Part shown: piece by piece, positions 42,031 to 50,590 of the stretch | Layout: each line of letters begins with the position of its first letter | Position numbering within the stretch: the first letter of the stretch is position 1 | Assembly: GCF_014192105.1 (NCBI RefSeq) | Contig: NZ_JACHXK010000003.1 | Location: forward strand, 186,001-250,000 | DNA: 64,000 nucleotides | Source of the DNA: Paenibacillus phyllosphaerae | GTDB taxonomy: Bacteria; Bacillota; Bacilli; Paenibacillales; Paenibacillaceae | Direction of reading: 5' to 3' | Notes under the pieces: generated by a model | Databases searched by the model: none | Told to the model about the DNA's origin: nothing | What the model saw: the letters and a program-made list of their open reading frames with translations, nothing else | Translations under genes and position numbers: made by a program

Positions 42031-42402
42031 GTGCGCAGCATCATTCGTATAAGTTCGCAAGTCTTGTTGTTCATCGTATTGGCCTGGCTCATGAGTCTTC
42101 TCGTAGCCTGGCTCCATATACCGATTCCAGGCAGCATTCTCGGCATGCTGCTCGTATTTACGCTATTACAGCTTCGAATTCTTCCGCGTCGTTACGTCGA
42201 AGACGGCGCTGGCTGGCTGATTGCCACCATGCTGCTGTTCTTCATCCCGCCGGCGGTCGGCATTATTTCGTACCGGCAGCTGCTCGCAAGCAGCGGCGTG
42301 CAGATCGCGCTCGTCATCGCCCTCGGCACGGTGGTCGTCATGGTATGCAGCGGCCTTGTGGCGCAGCGGATCGCCGCCAGGAAGGAGCGGTCGACCTCAT
42401 GA
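42031..42402 (+). CDS. CidA/LrgA-family holin-like protein
   Basis: A 123-residue membrane protein with four helices and the family pattern LHIPIPGSILGMLLVFTLL followed by GAGWLIATMLLFFIPPAVGI. GTG 42031 (MRSIIRISSQ) is preferred over ATG 41986 because AAGAGGTG lies 6 bases upstream and the sequence then has the normal length. CidA/LrgA proteins modulate murein hydrolase activity or export of small acids and cell death. The stop overlaps the start of the next gene. Confidence 0.9.
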   Translation: MRSIIRISSQVLLFIVLAWLMSLLVAWLHIPIPGSILGMLLVFTLLQLRILPRRYVEDGAGWLIATMLLFFIPPAVGIISYRQLLASSGVQIALVIALGTVVVMVCSGLVAQRIAARKERSTS

Positions 42403-43076
42403 TGATGGCAATTCTCAGTTTCCTCGCCACGATCATCGTCTATACCGCGGCGAAAAAGCTTCACGGCATGAGGCCGACGATATGGCTGTCGCCCTTGATC
42501 ATTACGCCCGTTACGTTAGTGCTGCTGCTTCTCCTGACGGATACGTCGGTTACGACTTACAATTCAGGCGCGCATGTGCTATCCGATATGCTGCAGCCTG
42601 CCACGATTGCTTTTGCCGTGCCGCTGTCGAGGCATTTTGACGTCATTAAGAAGCATGCGGTCGAAATCATCGTCAGCGTGCTGGCCGGATCAGCCGTAGC
42701 TATTCTGTCAGCGGCCTTGATCGCCAAGCAGCTGCAGCTGAACGAGGAACTCATCTACAGCTTGCTCCCGCACTCGGCAACGACGCCGATCGCGATGACG
42801 GTCTCGGCCACGATTGGCGGTATTCCGACGATCACAGCCGTCGCGGTCATGCTGACCGGCATCTTCGGTTCGATGATCGGGCCGACGATTATCCGCCTAT
42901 GCAGAATCCGCAGCGATGTCGCGCGCGGCGTCCTGCTCGGAACCAGCGCGCATGGCGCCGGAACGTCCAAGGCATTCGAGATTGGGAGCATGACGGGGAC
43001 GGTATCGAGCATCGCGATGATCTTATCGGCCATCATGACGTTATTCCTTGCGCCTTGGCTGCTCGCTGCGCTATGA
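42399..43076 (+). CDS. CidB/LrgB-family membrane protein
   Basis: A 225-residue membrane protein of the LrgB/CidB family: KKLHGMRPTIWLSPLIITP, QPATIAFAVPLSRHFDVIKKH, LLPHSATTPIAMTVSATIGG and LGTSAHGAGTSKAFEIG are all family landmarks. The ATG overlaps the preceding stop (ATGA), with AAGGAG upstream, so the two partners are translated together. Confidence 0.93.
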   Translation: MMMAILSFLATIIVYTAAKKLHGMRPTIWLSPLIITPVTLVLLLLLTDTSVTTYNSGAHVLSDMLQPATIAFAVPLSRHFDVIKKHAVEIIVSVLAGSAVAILSAALIAKQLQLNEELIYSLLPHSATTPIAMTVSATIGGIPTITAVAVMLTGIFGSMIGPTIIRLCRIRSDVARGVLLGTSAHGAGTSKAFEIGSMTGTVSSIAMILSAIMTLFLAPWLLAAL

Positions 43077-43114
43077 TCGAACTTCATTCCATGATCCGAT
43101 AAGGAGATATCCAA

Positions 43115-44041
43115 GTGCCCCAATTATCGAAACTCCAGACGGCATTGCTGCTTGCGTTCCTCATCCTCGTGTGGGGCATCAACTGGCCTTTATCCAAATA
43201 TGCGCTTGAATTCATGCCGCCTATCCTATTCTCCGGCATTCGGACGCTGATTGGCGGCGTGCTGCTCTTGTTCGTGGGGCTGCGCCATGTTCGCCGGCTC
43301 CGCTTCGCGGAGACATGGCCGATTTACGTCATTTCTTCCGTAGTCAATGTCGTCTTGTATTACGGGTTGCAGACGATCGGTCTTCATTATTTGCCTGCCG
43401 GCTTGTTCTCCGCCATCGTCTTCCTGCAGCCGGTGCTTGTCGGCCTGTTCGCTTGGCGGTTTCTCGGCGAGCCGATGAACGGCTTCAAAGTCGTCGGTCT
43501 GCTGCTCGGCTTCGGCGGCGTAGGCGTCATCTGCAGCGGGGCAGGCGGCCTGTCCGGCCATATCTCGGTCGAAGGCATCCTGCTCGCATTAGGCTCCGCG
43601 CTTAGCTGGGCGCTCGGCACGATCTACGTGAAGAAGATCGGTCCTAAGGTGGATGCGATCTGGCTGGTCAGCATGCAGCTCATTATCGGCGGCCTGTTCA
43701 TGCTAGCGGTCGGATCCGGAGTAGAAAGCTGGTCGGACGTGGAGTGGCAGCCATCTTTCGTCTTAACGCTATTGTTCATCTCGGTCTTCGTCATTGCGAT
43801 CGGCTGGGTCATCTTCTATAAGCTGATGGATGCCGGCGAAGCGAGCAAGGTGGCGTCGTACACATTCCTCATTCCGCTTGTCGCGATCCTGATCGGAACG
43901 CTGTTCCTGAACGAGCCGTTCACGCTGTCCTTGTTGGTCGGCCTGCTCTGCATTCTCATCAGCATCTTACTGGTCAACCGGAAGCCTTCCCGCCGGACTA
44001 AGCCAACCACAATAATGGCAAAGGAAACCACGCTGCATTAG
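43115..44041 (+). CDS. EamA/DMT-family transporter, 10 TM
   Basis: A 308-residue drug/metabolite transporter with two EamA repeats of five helices each (FLILVWGINWPLSKYAL; EGILLALGSALSWALGTIYVKK). It starts at GTG with AAGGAGAT upstream, 38 bases after the LrgB-like gene, and may be co-transcribed with it. Substrate unknown, usually a small metabolite or amino acid. Confidence 0.92.
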   Translation: MPQLSKLQTALLLAFLILVWGINWPLSKYALEFMPPILFSGIRTLIGGVLLLFVGLRHVRRLRFAETWPIYVISSVVNVVLYYGLQTIGLHYLPAGLFSAIVFLQPVLVGLFAWRFLGEPMNGFKVVGLLLGFGGVGVICSGAGGLSGHISVEGILLALGSALSWALGTIYVKKIGPKVDAIWLVSMQLIIGGLFMLAVGSGVESWSDVEWQPSFVLTLLFISVFVIAIGWVIFYKLMDAGEASKVASYTFLIPLVAILIGTLFLNEPFTLSLLVGLLCILISILLVNRKPSRRTKPTTIMAKETTLH

Positions 44042-44053
44042 CGTGGTTTTTTC
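44025..44053 (+). terminator. Rho-independent terminator
   Basis: AAACCACGC pairs with GCGTGGTTT around 7 bases with a T run; the stem includes the transporter's stop codon. Confidence 0.85.
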
Positions 44054-44270
44054 TTGTTCCTCTTCGTCTTTTTCCTCATGCCCCACATCCATCAAACCCG
44101 CGCCGATCCAACATTTTCCTCTAGTTCGTGCGGATTATTAAAATAAGCCAAAATATCTAATTTCCTACTATTCTCTTTCTATCGGATGAATTATACTTAC
44201 TCTCGTTGTTGTTTTATGTCGAAATAAGCGGGCGATAAGTCCGTTCGAGATAACGGGGGGAGGAATAGGG

Positions 44271-46190
44271 TTGTTTCGCAAGAGGATCAGATGGAAGCGG
44301 CTATTCATTGCGCTAGCATCGCTAGCTGCAGTTGCCTTATTGATTTACCTATACGATCAAAGCGGAACGAACGCTTACCCGAATAAAGGCAAGCAGCATG
44401 CGATGCTCAGGCTGGAGGATATCGGCCCGGGCGGCGAGTACGGCACGCTTGAGGGTCTCGGCAAGCTGCGGGCTGTCCTAGAAGGGCTGGAGCAATCGGG
44501 CACGGCGTTCCATATGGCGGTCATTCCGCGGTCGATCCAAGTCGACGACGATGGGCAATGGACCAATCGAGGCATCGACGATCCGAATCCGGATGCTTAT
44601 ATGCAGGCTTTCATCCGTCTGCTGCAGAATGCGGAGCAAGGCGGCGCGGTCCTTGGCATGCACGGGTATACCCATCAGTATGGTGAAGAGGTGCGCGAAG
44701 ATCAGAATCATATCAGCGGCATCGCGAGGGAATTCAAAGTGCCGGGAGCGGAGGAGACGTTCGAACCGTCCTACGCAGCTGACCGGATCGAACGCAGCTT
44801 GCAAGCTTTCGATCAGATCGGTCTCACGCCGGCCTTCTGGGAATCCCCGCATTATAAGGATACCCGGGATCAGGAGGAGGTGTTCCGATCGTATATGGGC
44901 ATTCTGTACGAGCCGGATCTCTACTCGCTCCGGTCGTTCAAGGATCTGAACATGAAGGAGCAGGAGAATACCTACGGGAGTACCACGCTCGGATCCGTTT
45001 ATGTGCCTGCCCCTCTGAAATATATTCATGACGATGCTTCCGTCGACCGCGTGGTGGACCGGGCTTCCGGTTACAACGGGCTCGGGGCGGTATACTTTCA
45101 CCCGTTCCTCGAGTTCAAGGCGCTTGAGCCGGTGCTCGATGAAGCCGGGAAGCCGGTGGTGCGCGACGGGCTTCCGGAGTACCGCTATCCACAAGGATCG
45201 GAATCCCTTCTGCAGAAACTGGTCGGCGGCTTAGAGCAGGAGGGTTACCGGTTCATTAGCCTGCATGAAGCGGTTCCGTTCTCGCCGGCGAACCGATTGA
45301 CGATCGAAGCCTCACCTGCCGGCCTTGCTCCGATGTTCGGCGACGTGACCGGCGACGGTCAGGCCGATGCCGTCATTCAGCAGGAGGATCGCATCGCGCT
45401 CATCGAAGGCGCATTCGGCTGGCCGCGCAATCAAGCGCAGCAACCGATGCAGACCTGGCTAGCGCGTTCGGCTTCGCCGGATGAAGCGTTGTTGCTGGCG
45501 GATGCGGACATGGACGGCAGGGCAGAACTAATCGTCTATAACAAGGCGAGCGGTCTCCTCCAATACTCGACCTGGAACGGAACTAACGGGTCGGCATTGG
45601 CTGCGATCGGCGAACTGCCGGCACAGCTGGAGAGCCTCCAGCCCCTGAAGACGGAACAGCCCGGAACCGCAAGCGTCGAATGGTTGGCACGGCAGCAAGG
45701 GAAGCTGATCGATATTTCTTTTGCAGATGGCACGCTTAGCTGGGAAGAGACGGCGATTGCGTTACCGGACGAGGATCAATTGCAGCTCGGCCAATTAGAC
45801 GGCGAAGGATCCGAGGAGTTGCTGGTCATCCCGCCTACCGGGAATGGCAGCATCATGACTTACTCGCGTCAGGCGAACGGCGTTTGGGTGGCAGCGGGAA
45901 CGATACCGATACCCGATGACATGAAGAAGTCCCAACTCCTCGTCCAGGATACGAATGGCGACGGACGCGATGACCTTATTGCTTATCTTCCGTCCAGCGG
46001 CGTCTGGCAGGTAACGCTTAATCAAGGCAATGGCGCATGGACGCCGATGGACAACCCTTATGGCCCTTGGGCGAGCGGAGTTAACCGCATCGCGCTCACG
46101 GCTGATTTTGACGGGAATGGCAAAGGGGATATCGCGTCGTACGATCCGAAGGAACAGGTCGTCGATCTATCGTTGTCCTTCCAGCCTTAA
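44271..46190 (+). CDS. DUF2334 deacetylase-fold protein with FG-GAP repeats
   Basis: A 639-residue membrane-anchored protein starting at TTG after GGGGGAGGA. One N-terminal helix (RLFIALASLAAVALLIYLY) anchors it outside the cell. Residues 40-345 are a DUF2334 domain, related to polysaccharide deacetylases (HAMLRLEDIGPGGEYG, GAVLGMHGYTHQYGEE, TPAFWESPHY). Residues 350-639 contain four FG-GAP/VCBS-like calcium-loop units (DVTGDGQADAV, DADMDGRAELIVY, DTNGDGRDDLIAY, DFDGNGKGDIASY). It lies directly upstream of a processive-type GT2, so a role in exopolysaccharide modification is likely. Confidence 0.88.
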   Translation: MFRKRIRWKRLFIALASLAAVALLIYLYDQSGTNAYPNKGKQHAMLRLEDIGPGGEYGTLEGLGKLRAVLEGLEQSGTAFHMAVIPRSIQVDDDGQWTNRGIDDPNPDAYMQAFIRLLQNAEQGGAVLGMHGYTHQYGEEVREDQNHISGIAREFKVPGAEETFEPSYAADRIERSLQAFDQIGLTPAFWESPHYKDTRDQEEVFRSYMGILYEPDLYSLRSFKDLNMKEQENTYGSTTLGSVYVPAPLKYIHDDASVDRVVDRASGYNGLGAVYFHPFLEFKALEPVLDEAGKPVVRDGLPEYRYPQGSESLLQKLVGGLEQEGYRFISLHEAVPFSPANRLTIEASPAGLAPMFGDVTGDGQADAVIQQEDRIALIEGAFGWPRNQAQQPMQTWLARSASPDEALLLADADMDGRAELIVYNKASGLLQYSTWNGTNGSALAAIGELPAQLESLQPLKTEQPGTASVEWLARQQGKLIDISFADGTLSWEETAIALPDEDQLQLGQLDGEGSEELLVIPPTGNGSIMTYSRQANGVWVAAGTIPIPDDMKKSQLLVQDTNGDGRDDLIAYLPSSGVWQVTLNQGNGAWTPMDNPYGPWASGVNRIALTADFDGNGKGDIASYDPKEQVVDLSLSFQP

Positions 46191-46225
46191 GCATAGAACC
46201 AACAACCTTTGAAGGGAACGCGAGC

Positions 46226-47476
46226 ATGAATATCCTACATGATGGGTTCAACATCCTCTTTTTTACCGTTCAAGCGGTGATTGCCTGTATCGGGGTTTAC
46301 CAGGCGCTGCTTAGCTTCGCGGGCTTCCGCTATAAGAAACGGCCGCGCGTCCATGCACCGGCGAAATCGTTCGCGGTCGTTGTCGCCGCTCACAACGAAG
46401 AGCAGGTGATCGCGCCGCTCTTGGATAATCTGCTGCGGCTGGAATATCCGCGCGAGCTGTACGATATTTTCGTCATCTGCGACAATTGCACCGATAAGAC
46501 GGCCGCGATCGTTCGCGAGCACGGGCTAGAACCGATGGAACGGTTCGATACAGTGAACAAGGGCAAGGGGCACGCGATCGAGTGGCTGCTCGGACAGCTG
46601 TGGAAGCGCGAGCGGCAGTACGATGCCGTCGTCATTTTCGATGCGGACAATCTTATCAGCCTTAATTATCTCGCGGAGATGAACGAGAAGCTGTTAGATG
46701 GCAAGCAGGTTATCCAAGGTTATCTCGAGACGAAGAATCCTTATGATTCCTGGGTCTCCATCTCCTATGCGATTACGTATTGGTACATCAACCGGATGTG
46801 GCAGCTGGCGAGATTCAATCTGGGGATGGCCAACACGCTGGCCGGCACAGGCATGTGTTTCGATGCGAAACTGCTGAAGGAGATGGGCTGGCATGCCCAT
46901 TCCTTAACCGAGGACGTGGAGTTCACCGCGCGCTGCGTGGAGAGGGGGATTACGCCAACCTGGGCGCACGAGGCCATCGTCTATGACGAGAAGCCGATCA
47001 CGATGATGAGCTCATGCCGGCAGCGGCTTCGTTGGCTGCGGGGGCACTTCGACTGCGCGAAACGGTTCTCGTGGCCGCTGCTCAAGAGCGCGGTCGTGCA
47101 CCGGAGCTTCGCCAAGTTCGACGCGCTGCTCTATTTGTTCCAGCCGTTCCGCTTCCTCTTCCTGGCTTCGATCAGCGTCATGCTCTATCTGCAGGCGGGA
47201 ACGCCGCTGCTCGATCAGCTAGGGATCAATCAGCTAGTGCCGGTCTGGGTCTGGTGGAGCATTCATATTGCCATCTTCTTGCAGACGCCGCTCGTGCTTG
47301 CCATCGAACGCAAGCCATGGCGCGCTTACTTGGGCATCATCGTCTATCCGATCTTCCAATTGACGTGGTTCCCGCTAACCTTCATCGCCTTCTTCACCAG
47401 CCGCAATAAGTCCTGGAATCATACGGTACATACGCGCGCGCTGCGTATCGAAGATATTAGCTTGCCGAAATCTTAA
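46226..47476 (+). CDS. Membrane glycosyltransferase, GT2 (processive type)
   Basis: A 416-residue GT2 with an N-terminal helix and several C-terminal helices. Catalytic landmarks are FAVVVAAHNEEQVI, the DADN of VVIFDADNLIS, the acceptor-site TEDVEF and the QRLRW motif (SCRQRLRWLRGH) of chitin-, cellulose- and poly-GlcNAc-type synthases. It would build a polysaccharide from a UDP-sugar at the membrane. GAAGGGA precedes the ATG. The DUF2334 protein upstream could modify the product and the CNB-CPBP protein downstream may control it. Confidence 0.92.
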   Translation: MNILHDGFNILFFTVQAVIACIGVYQALLSFAGFRYKKRPRVHAPAKSFAVVVAAHNEEQVIAPLLDNLLRLEYPRELYDIFVICDNCTDKTAAIVREHGLEPMERFDTVNKGKGHAIEWLLGQLWKRERQYDAVVIFDADNLISLNYLAEMNEKLLDGKQVIQGYLETKNPYDSWVSISYAITYWYINRMWQLARFNLGMANTLAGTGMCFDAKLLKEMGWHAHSLTEDVEFTARCVERGITPTWAHEAIVYDEKPITMMSSCRQRLRWLRGHFDCAKRFSWPLLKSAVVHRSFAKFDALLYLFQPFRFLFLASISVMLYLQAGTPLLDQLGINQLVPVWVWWSIHIAIFLQTPLVLAIERKPWRAYLGIIVYPIFQLTWFPLTFIAFFTSRNKSWNHTVHTRALRIEDISLPKS

Positions 47477-47493
47477 CTTATGGAGGTGGAACC

Positions 47494-48666
47494 GTGCGTC
47501 CGATACACGAGCTGTTAAGCGAGCATCCGCTGCTTGCCCCTTTGACGCCAGACGAAATCGCCATCCTTGCCGAAGTGTCCAATATTGAAGAGGCGAAGGC
47601 GGGGACGGTGCTGATTCGCGAGGGCGAGCTGGACCGCTCCGTCTATATTCTGGTCGAGGGCAGCGCCGAGGTCATCAAGCGCAATCCAGAGACAGGCGAT
47701 ACCTACACGATCGTCGTCTTGGAGGAAGGGGCGAGCGCAGGCGAGATGGCGCTCCTGTCAGGTGCGGAAGGAAGGCGCTCCGCAACGATTCGGACAAGGG
47801 AATCATCCGTGCTGATCCGGATCGATTTTGACGCTGTCCTGCAGAAGGAAGAACATGGCGCACTTCATGTCAAGCTGCTGAGCAACATAGCCAGAGACTT
47901 GTCCGGGAAGTTGAACACGACGAACCAAATCACGGTCGCCTCGATGAAAAAGGAGCTGGAGACGAGCAAGGCGCAAATCGCGATGGGCATGTTCACGGTC
48001 AATATTCTGTTCATGCTCGGGATCTACACGCTCTCCTTCCGGCTGCTCATGAGCCTCGTGATCGAGTGGGGATCCAACTGGATCTCGGTCGGTATTCTGG
48101 CCATCATGGCGACCGCGATGTATGTTATGATTCGCAGGAGCGGCTATCCGCTCCATATGTTCGGCTTGACGTTGAACAATTGGCGGAAGGTGCTGACTGA
48201 GTCGTTCGTCCTGACGCTTCCGCTGCTAGTCGGTATCACGCTGGCCAAGTGGGTAGTCTTGCTGCTCAATCCGCAGATTGACGATTCGGTCTTCAGCATC
48301 GTTCCTATGCTGCTCGAAGGCAAGATGGACCACACGATGCTCATCTACGGCATCGCTTACGCACTGTTCTGCCCGATTCAGGAATTCATCTCGCGCAGCG
48401 GCATCCAATCGGCCTTGATGAACTTCCTGCCGCCGTCGAAGACGCGGGTGTGGGCGGCGATTCTGCTGTCGAACTTGCTGTTCGCGATGGCGCACACGCA
48501 TCTGAACGTCACCTTCGCGCTGCTCACGCTCTTCCCCGGCCTTTACTGGGGGTGGATGTACGCCCGCCAGAAGTCGCTGCTCGGCGCTTCTTTCTCGCAC
48601 ATCCTTGTCGGCGTATGGATCTTCTTCGTCATCGGTATCGACCAAATATGGAATGCGCTGTTCTAA
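47494..48666 (+). CDS. Cyclic-nucleotide-binding domain fused to CPBP membrane domain
   Basis: A 390-residue fusion starting at GTG after GGAGGTGG. Residues 8-125 are a CNB/CRP-like domain (KAGTVLIREGELDRSVYILVEGSAEVI, then EEGASAGEMALLSGAEGRRSATIR, with the phosphate-binding cassette region GEMALLSG-RRSATI). After a short linker there are about eight helices with CPBP motifs: IQEFISRSGIQ in place of EExxxR, MAHTHLN and SFSHILVG. The first glutamate is Gln, so protease activity is uncertain. It may sense a nucleotide and act on the GT2 synthase encoded 18 bases upstream. Confidence 0.85.
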   Translation: MRPIHELLSEHPLLAPLTPDEIAILAEVSNIEEAKAGTVLIREGELDRSVYILVEGSAEVIKRNPETGDTYTIVVLEEGASAGEMALLSGAEGRRSATIRTRESSVLIRIDFDAVLQKEEHGALHVKLLSNIARDLSGKLNTTNQITVASMKKELETSKAQIAMGMFTVNILFMLGIYTLSFRLLMSLVIEWGSNWISVGILAIMATAMYVMIRRSGYPLHMFGLTLNNWRKVLTESFVLTLPLLVGITLAKWVVLLLNPQIDDSVFSIVPMLLEGKMDHTMLIYGIAYALFCPIQEFISRSGIQSALMNFLPPSKTRVWAAILLSNLLFAMAHTHLNVTFALLTLFPGLYWGWMYARQKSLLGASFSHILVGVWIFFVIGIDQIWNALF

Positions 48667-48690
48667 CGGACGGTCACGTTGCGGCATAAA

Positions 48691-48726
48691 GAAACCCGGA
48701 TCTCATGCGAGATCCGGGTTTCTTCG
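48691..48726. terminator. Bidirectional terminator
   Basis: A perfect 14-bp stem (GAAACCCGGATCTC with its complement) around ATGC, T-rich on both sides, between convergent genes. Confidence 0.9.
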
Positions 48727-48737
48727 ATTTATCACTA

Positions 48738-49823
48738 TTAGTGGGCCGCAGATGCCGCGGGACGCGCGGCGGGAGCAGCTGCTTTTTCTTTGGCTAAGAA
48801 CGTACGAAGCACGGTAAGGCCCCAGGTGACGATCACGATGAGGACCAGATGCAGCGCATACGTGGAGGCCGAGCCGCCGCCGTACACCAGATGCATCGCG
48901 CCTTCTACGCCGTTCGGGACCGGCAGGAACGAACCGATATGCCGGTAGAAAGGAGCTAGCATTTCCGGGGAGATAATGTTGCCTGCGGTCATCAGCTGAA
49001 TCGGAATGAAGAAGATGTTGAACAGCGGGCCGGCGCTGCCGAGCAGGGCGAAGCCGAGCTGCGTGAAGCAGATGCAGGCAAGGAAGACGAGCAACTCGAA
49101 GCCCCACACCCCGAAGAAGGAGGCGTCAACCGGTGCGACCGACTTGGCAATGATCGAGACAACCAGCGAAGCGACGATCGCAACGGCGAGCATGATCAGC
49201 TGTCTGCCGAAGAAAATGCTCCATTTGCTATGATCGCGCTTCAGGAACATGGACGACAGGTTGAACTGAATGTTCATCGTCATCATCGCAATGTAAGGAA
49301 TAAAGCCCAGAATCATCGGCAGCATGGAGGTCGAGAAGTTCTCGATCACGTTCGTCTTGATGATTTCAGCCTGGATCGGGAGCGCTTGAGCCTCCGGCAC
49401 GACACGCTGGTTGGCCATTAATGTAATTTGGCTGGCCATTTTCTCCATGACGGATTTGACCAGTTCCGAATTGCGGTCGTTCACATAATACGTTAGTTTG
49501 GCGCCATTATCGGTATGCGCGCTATCCGCAAGACCCGCCGGCAGAGCGATGACCATGTCTGTCTTGCCGTTATCCATTCGGTCCAACGCTTCCTCTAGGG
49601 TAGACTCCTGCTCGATCTGGAATGGCAAGCTGCCTGTCATCTGCTCGGCGATAGCCGATTCCGAAGCTTCATAGACAAGGCCGACATGGAGCTGATCGAT
49701 CCGCGTCGTCGCATCGTTATAGCCCGTCATCCAGAATAGGAAGAACACAAGCGGGAGGAAGAAGGCGAATACGATCCCGATCTTGGTCTGTATAATCTTC
49801 AATAATGCTGCTGCTGCTTTCAA
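48738..49823 (-). CDS. ABC-2/YhgE-like membrane protein
   Basis: A 361-residue membrane protein with one N-terminal helix (IGIVFAFFLPLVFFLFWMTGY), a 140-residue outside domain (TDMVIALPAGLADSAH) and five to six C-terminal helices ending in an Ala/Pro-rich tail. This matches the ABC-2/YhgE-Pip topology used for export or phage-receptor-like proteins. No ATPase is encoded nearby. It follows a MarR gene by 24 bases on the same strand, so MarR control is likely. Confidence 0.87.
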   Translation of the reverse strand: MKAAAALLKIIQTKIGIVFAFFLPLVFFLFWMTGYNDATTRIDQLHVGLVYEASESAIAEQMTGSLPFQIEQESTLEEALDRMDNGKTDMVIALPAGLADSAHTDNGAKLTYYVNDRNSELVKSVMEKMASQITLMANQRVVPEAQALPIQAEIIKTNVIENFSTSMLPMILGFIPYIAMMTMNIQFNLSSMFLKRDHSKWSIFFGRQLIMLAVAIVASLVVSIIAKSVAPVDASFFGVWGFELLVFLACICFTQLGFALLGSAGPLFNIFFIPIQLMTAGNIISPEMLAPFYRHIGSFLPVPNGVEGAMHLVYGGGSASTYALHLVLIVIVTWGLTVLRTFLAKEKAAAPAARPAASAAH

Positions 49824-49847
49824 AATGATCCATCCTCTGTTTATGAA

Positions 49848-50294
49848 TTAGTCGTGCAAAGCATCCTGCGACAGATTGTTGTAGAGCTGTTGCATGACTT
49901 TAATAAAAATATCGAATTCCTCGGGTGCGATCCCAGCAACCGCCTGCTCATGCACCTGCGTGGAATCTTGCATAAGGCCGTCGACGACCTGACTGCCCGT
50001 ATCGGTCAAATGAACGAGAAAAGCCCGGCGGTCTGCCGGATCGGCTTCGCGTTGAACCAAGGCCTTCGCCTCCAGCTTGTCGATCATCTTGCCGACCGTT
50101 GCCTGATCCTTGTGCATCTTCTCGGACAACCGCTTCTGGCTGATGCCTTCCGCCGTTCGCAGCTGGAGCAGAACGCCGTATTGTTCAGGCGTTATATCGA
50201 ATGCCTTCGTATGCTGGGCCATAACCCGCCGATGGACGGAGGTCGTGTGGTGGAGCAAATAGCCGAGCGAATGCGGGTCGATTGCAAAACTCAT
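49848..50294 (-). CDS. MarR-family regulator
   Basis: A 148-residue MarR protein with the winged-helix core QYGVLLQLRTAEGISQKRLSEKMHKDQATVGKMIDKLEAKALV (recognition part DQATVGKMIDKLE) and wing EADPADRRAFLVHLTD. AGGGAGGA precedes the ATG. It heads an operon with the ABC-2-like membrane gene and probably represses it through the palindrome just upstream. Confidence 0.93.
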   Translation of the reverse strand: MSFAIDPHSLGYLLHHTTSVHRRVMAQHTKAFDITPEQYGVLLQLRTAEGISQKRLSEKMHKDQATVGKMIDKLEAKALVQREADPADRRAFLVHLTDTGSQVVDGLMQDSTQVHEQAVAGIAPEEFDIFIKVMQQLYNNLSQDALHD

Positions 50295-50330
50295 TATTGT
50301 TCCTCCCTTCGTAATAAGTAAGTCAACATA

Positions 50331-50348
50331 TAATATGTATACTTATTA
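50331..50348. promoter_or_regulatory. Candidate MarR operator
   Basis: TAATATGTATACTTATTA is an 18-bp near-perfect palindrome (16 of 18 positions), 37 bases upstream of the MarR start codon. Confidence 0.55.
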
Positions 50349-50520
50349 TATGCATACACATCTTTTATCGTCAACCGGATGAAATTGGATCTTATTGGAC
50401 GTCCGATTGCACGCCAAGGCTATATTTCCCTTCCAACGTTGTCGTAATTCTATAGCCTGCTGCAAATGAATTTCAGCGAATAAAGCGAAAGGTCGGCCAA
50501 TATCTTTTAAACAAACACCG

Positions 50521-50536
50521 ATGAAAGCGCTTAACC
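50521..50536 (+). promoter_or_regulatory. cre-like site (CcpA)
   Basis: ATGAAAGCGCTTAACC resembles the CcpA consensus WTGNAANCGNWNNCWW, with a mismatch near its 3' end. It is 55 bases upstream of a sugar-binding protein gene, a sensible place for catabolite control. Confidence 0.5.
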
Positions 50537-50590
50537 CCATGAATGAATGACAGTTTGTGGAATTACACACAAAAAGGGAGGTTATGACCG

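Noticed and set aside
41922-42146. Extended 373-residue LysR protein
   Set aside because: The added 75 residues have no LysR pattern and overlap the divergent CidA/LrgA gene; the standard MDVRHLHYF start has a ribosome site.
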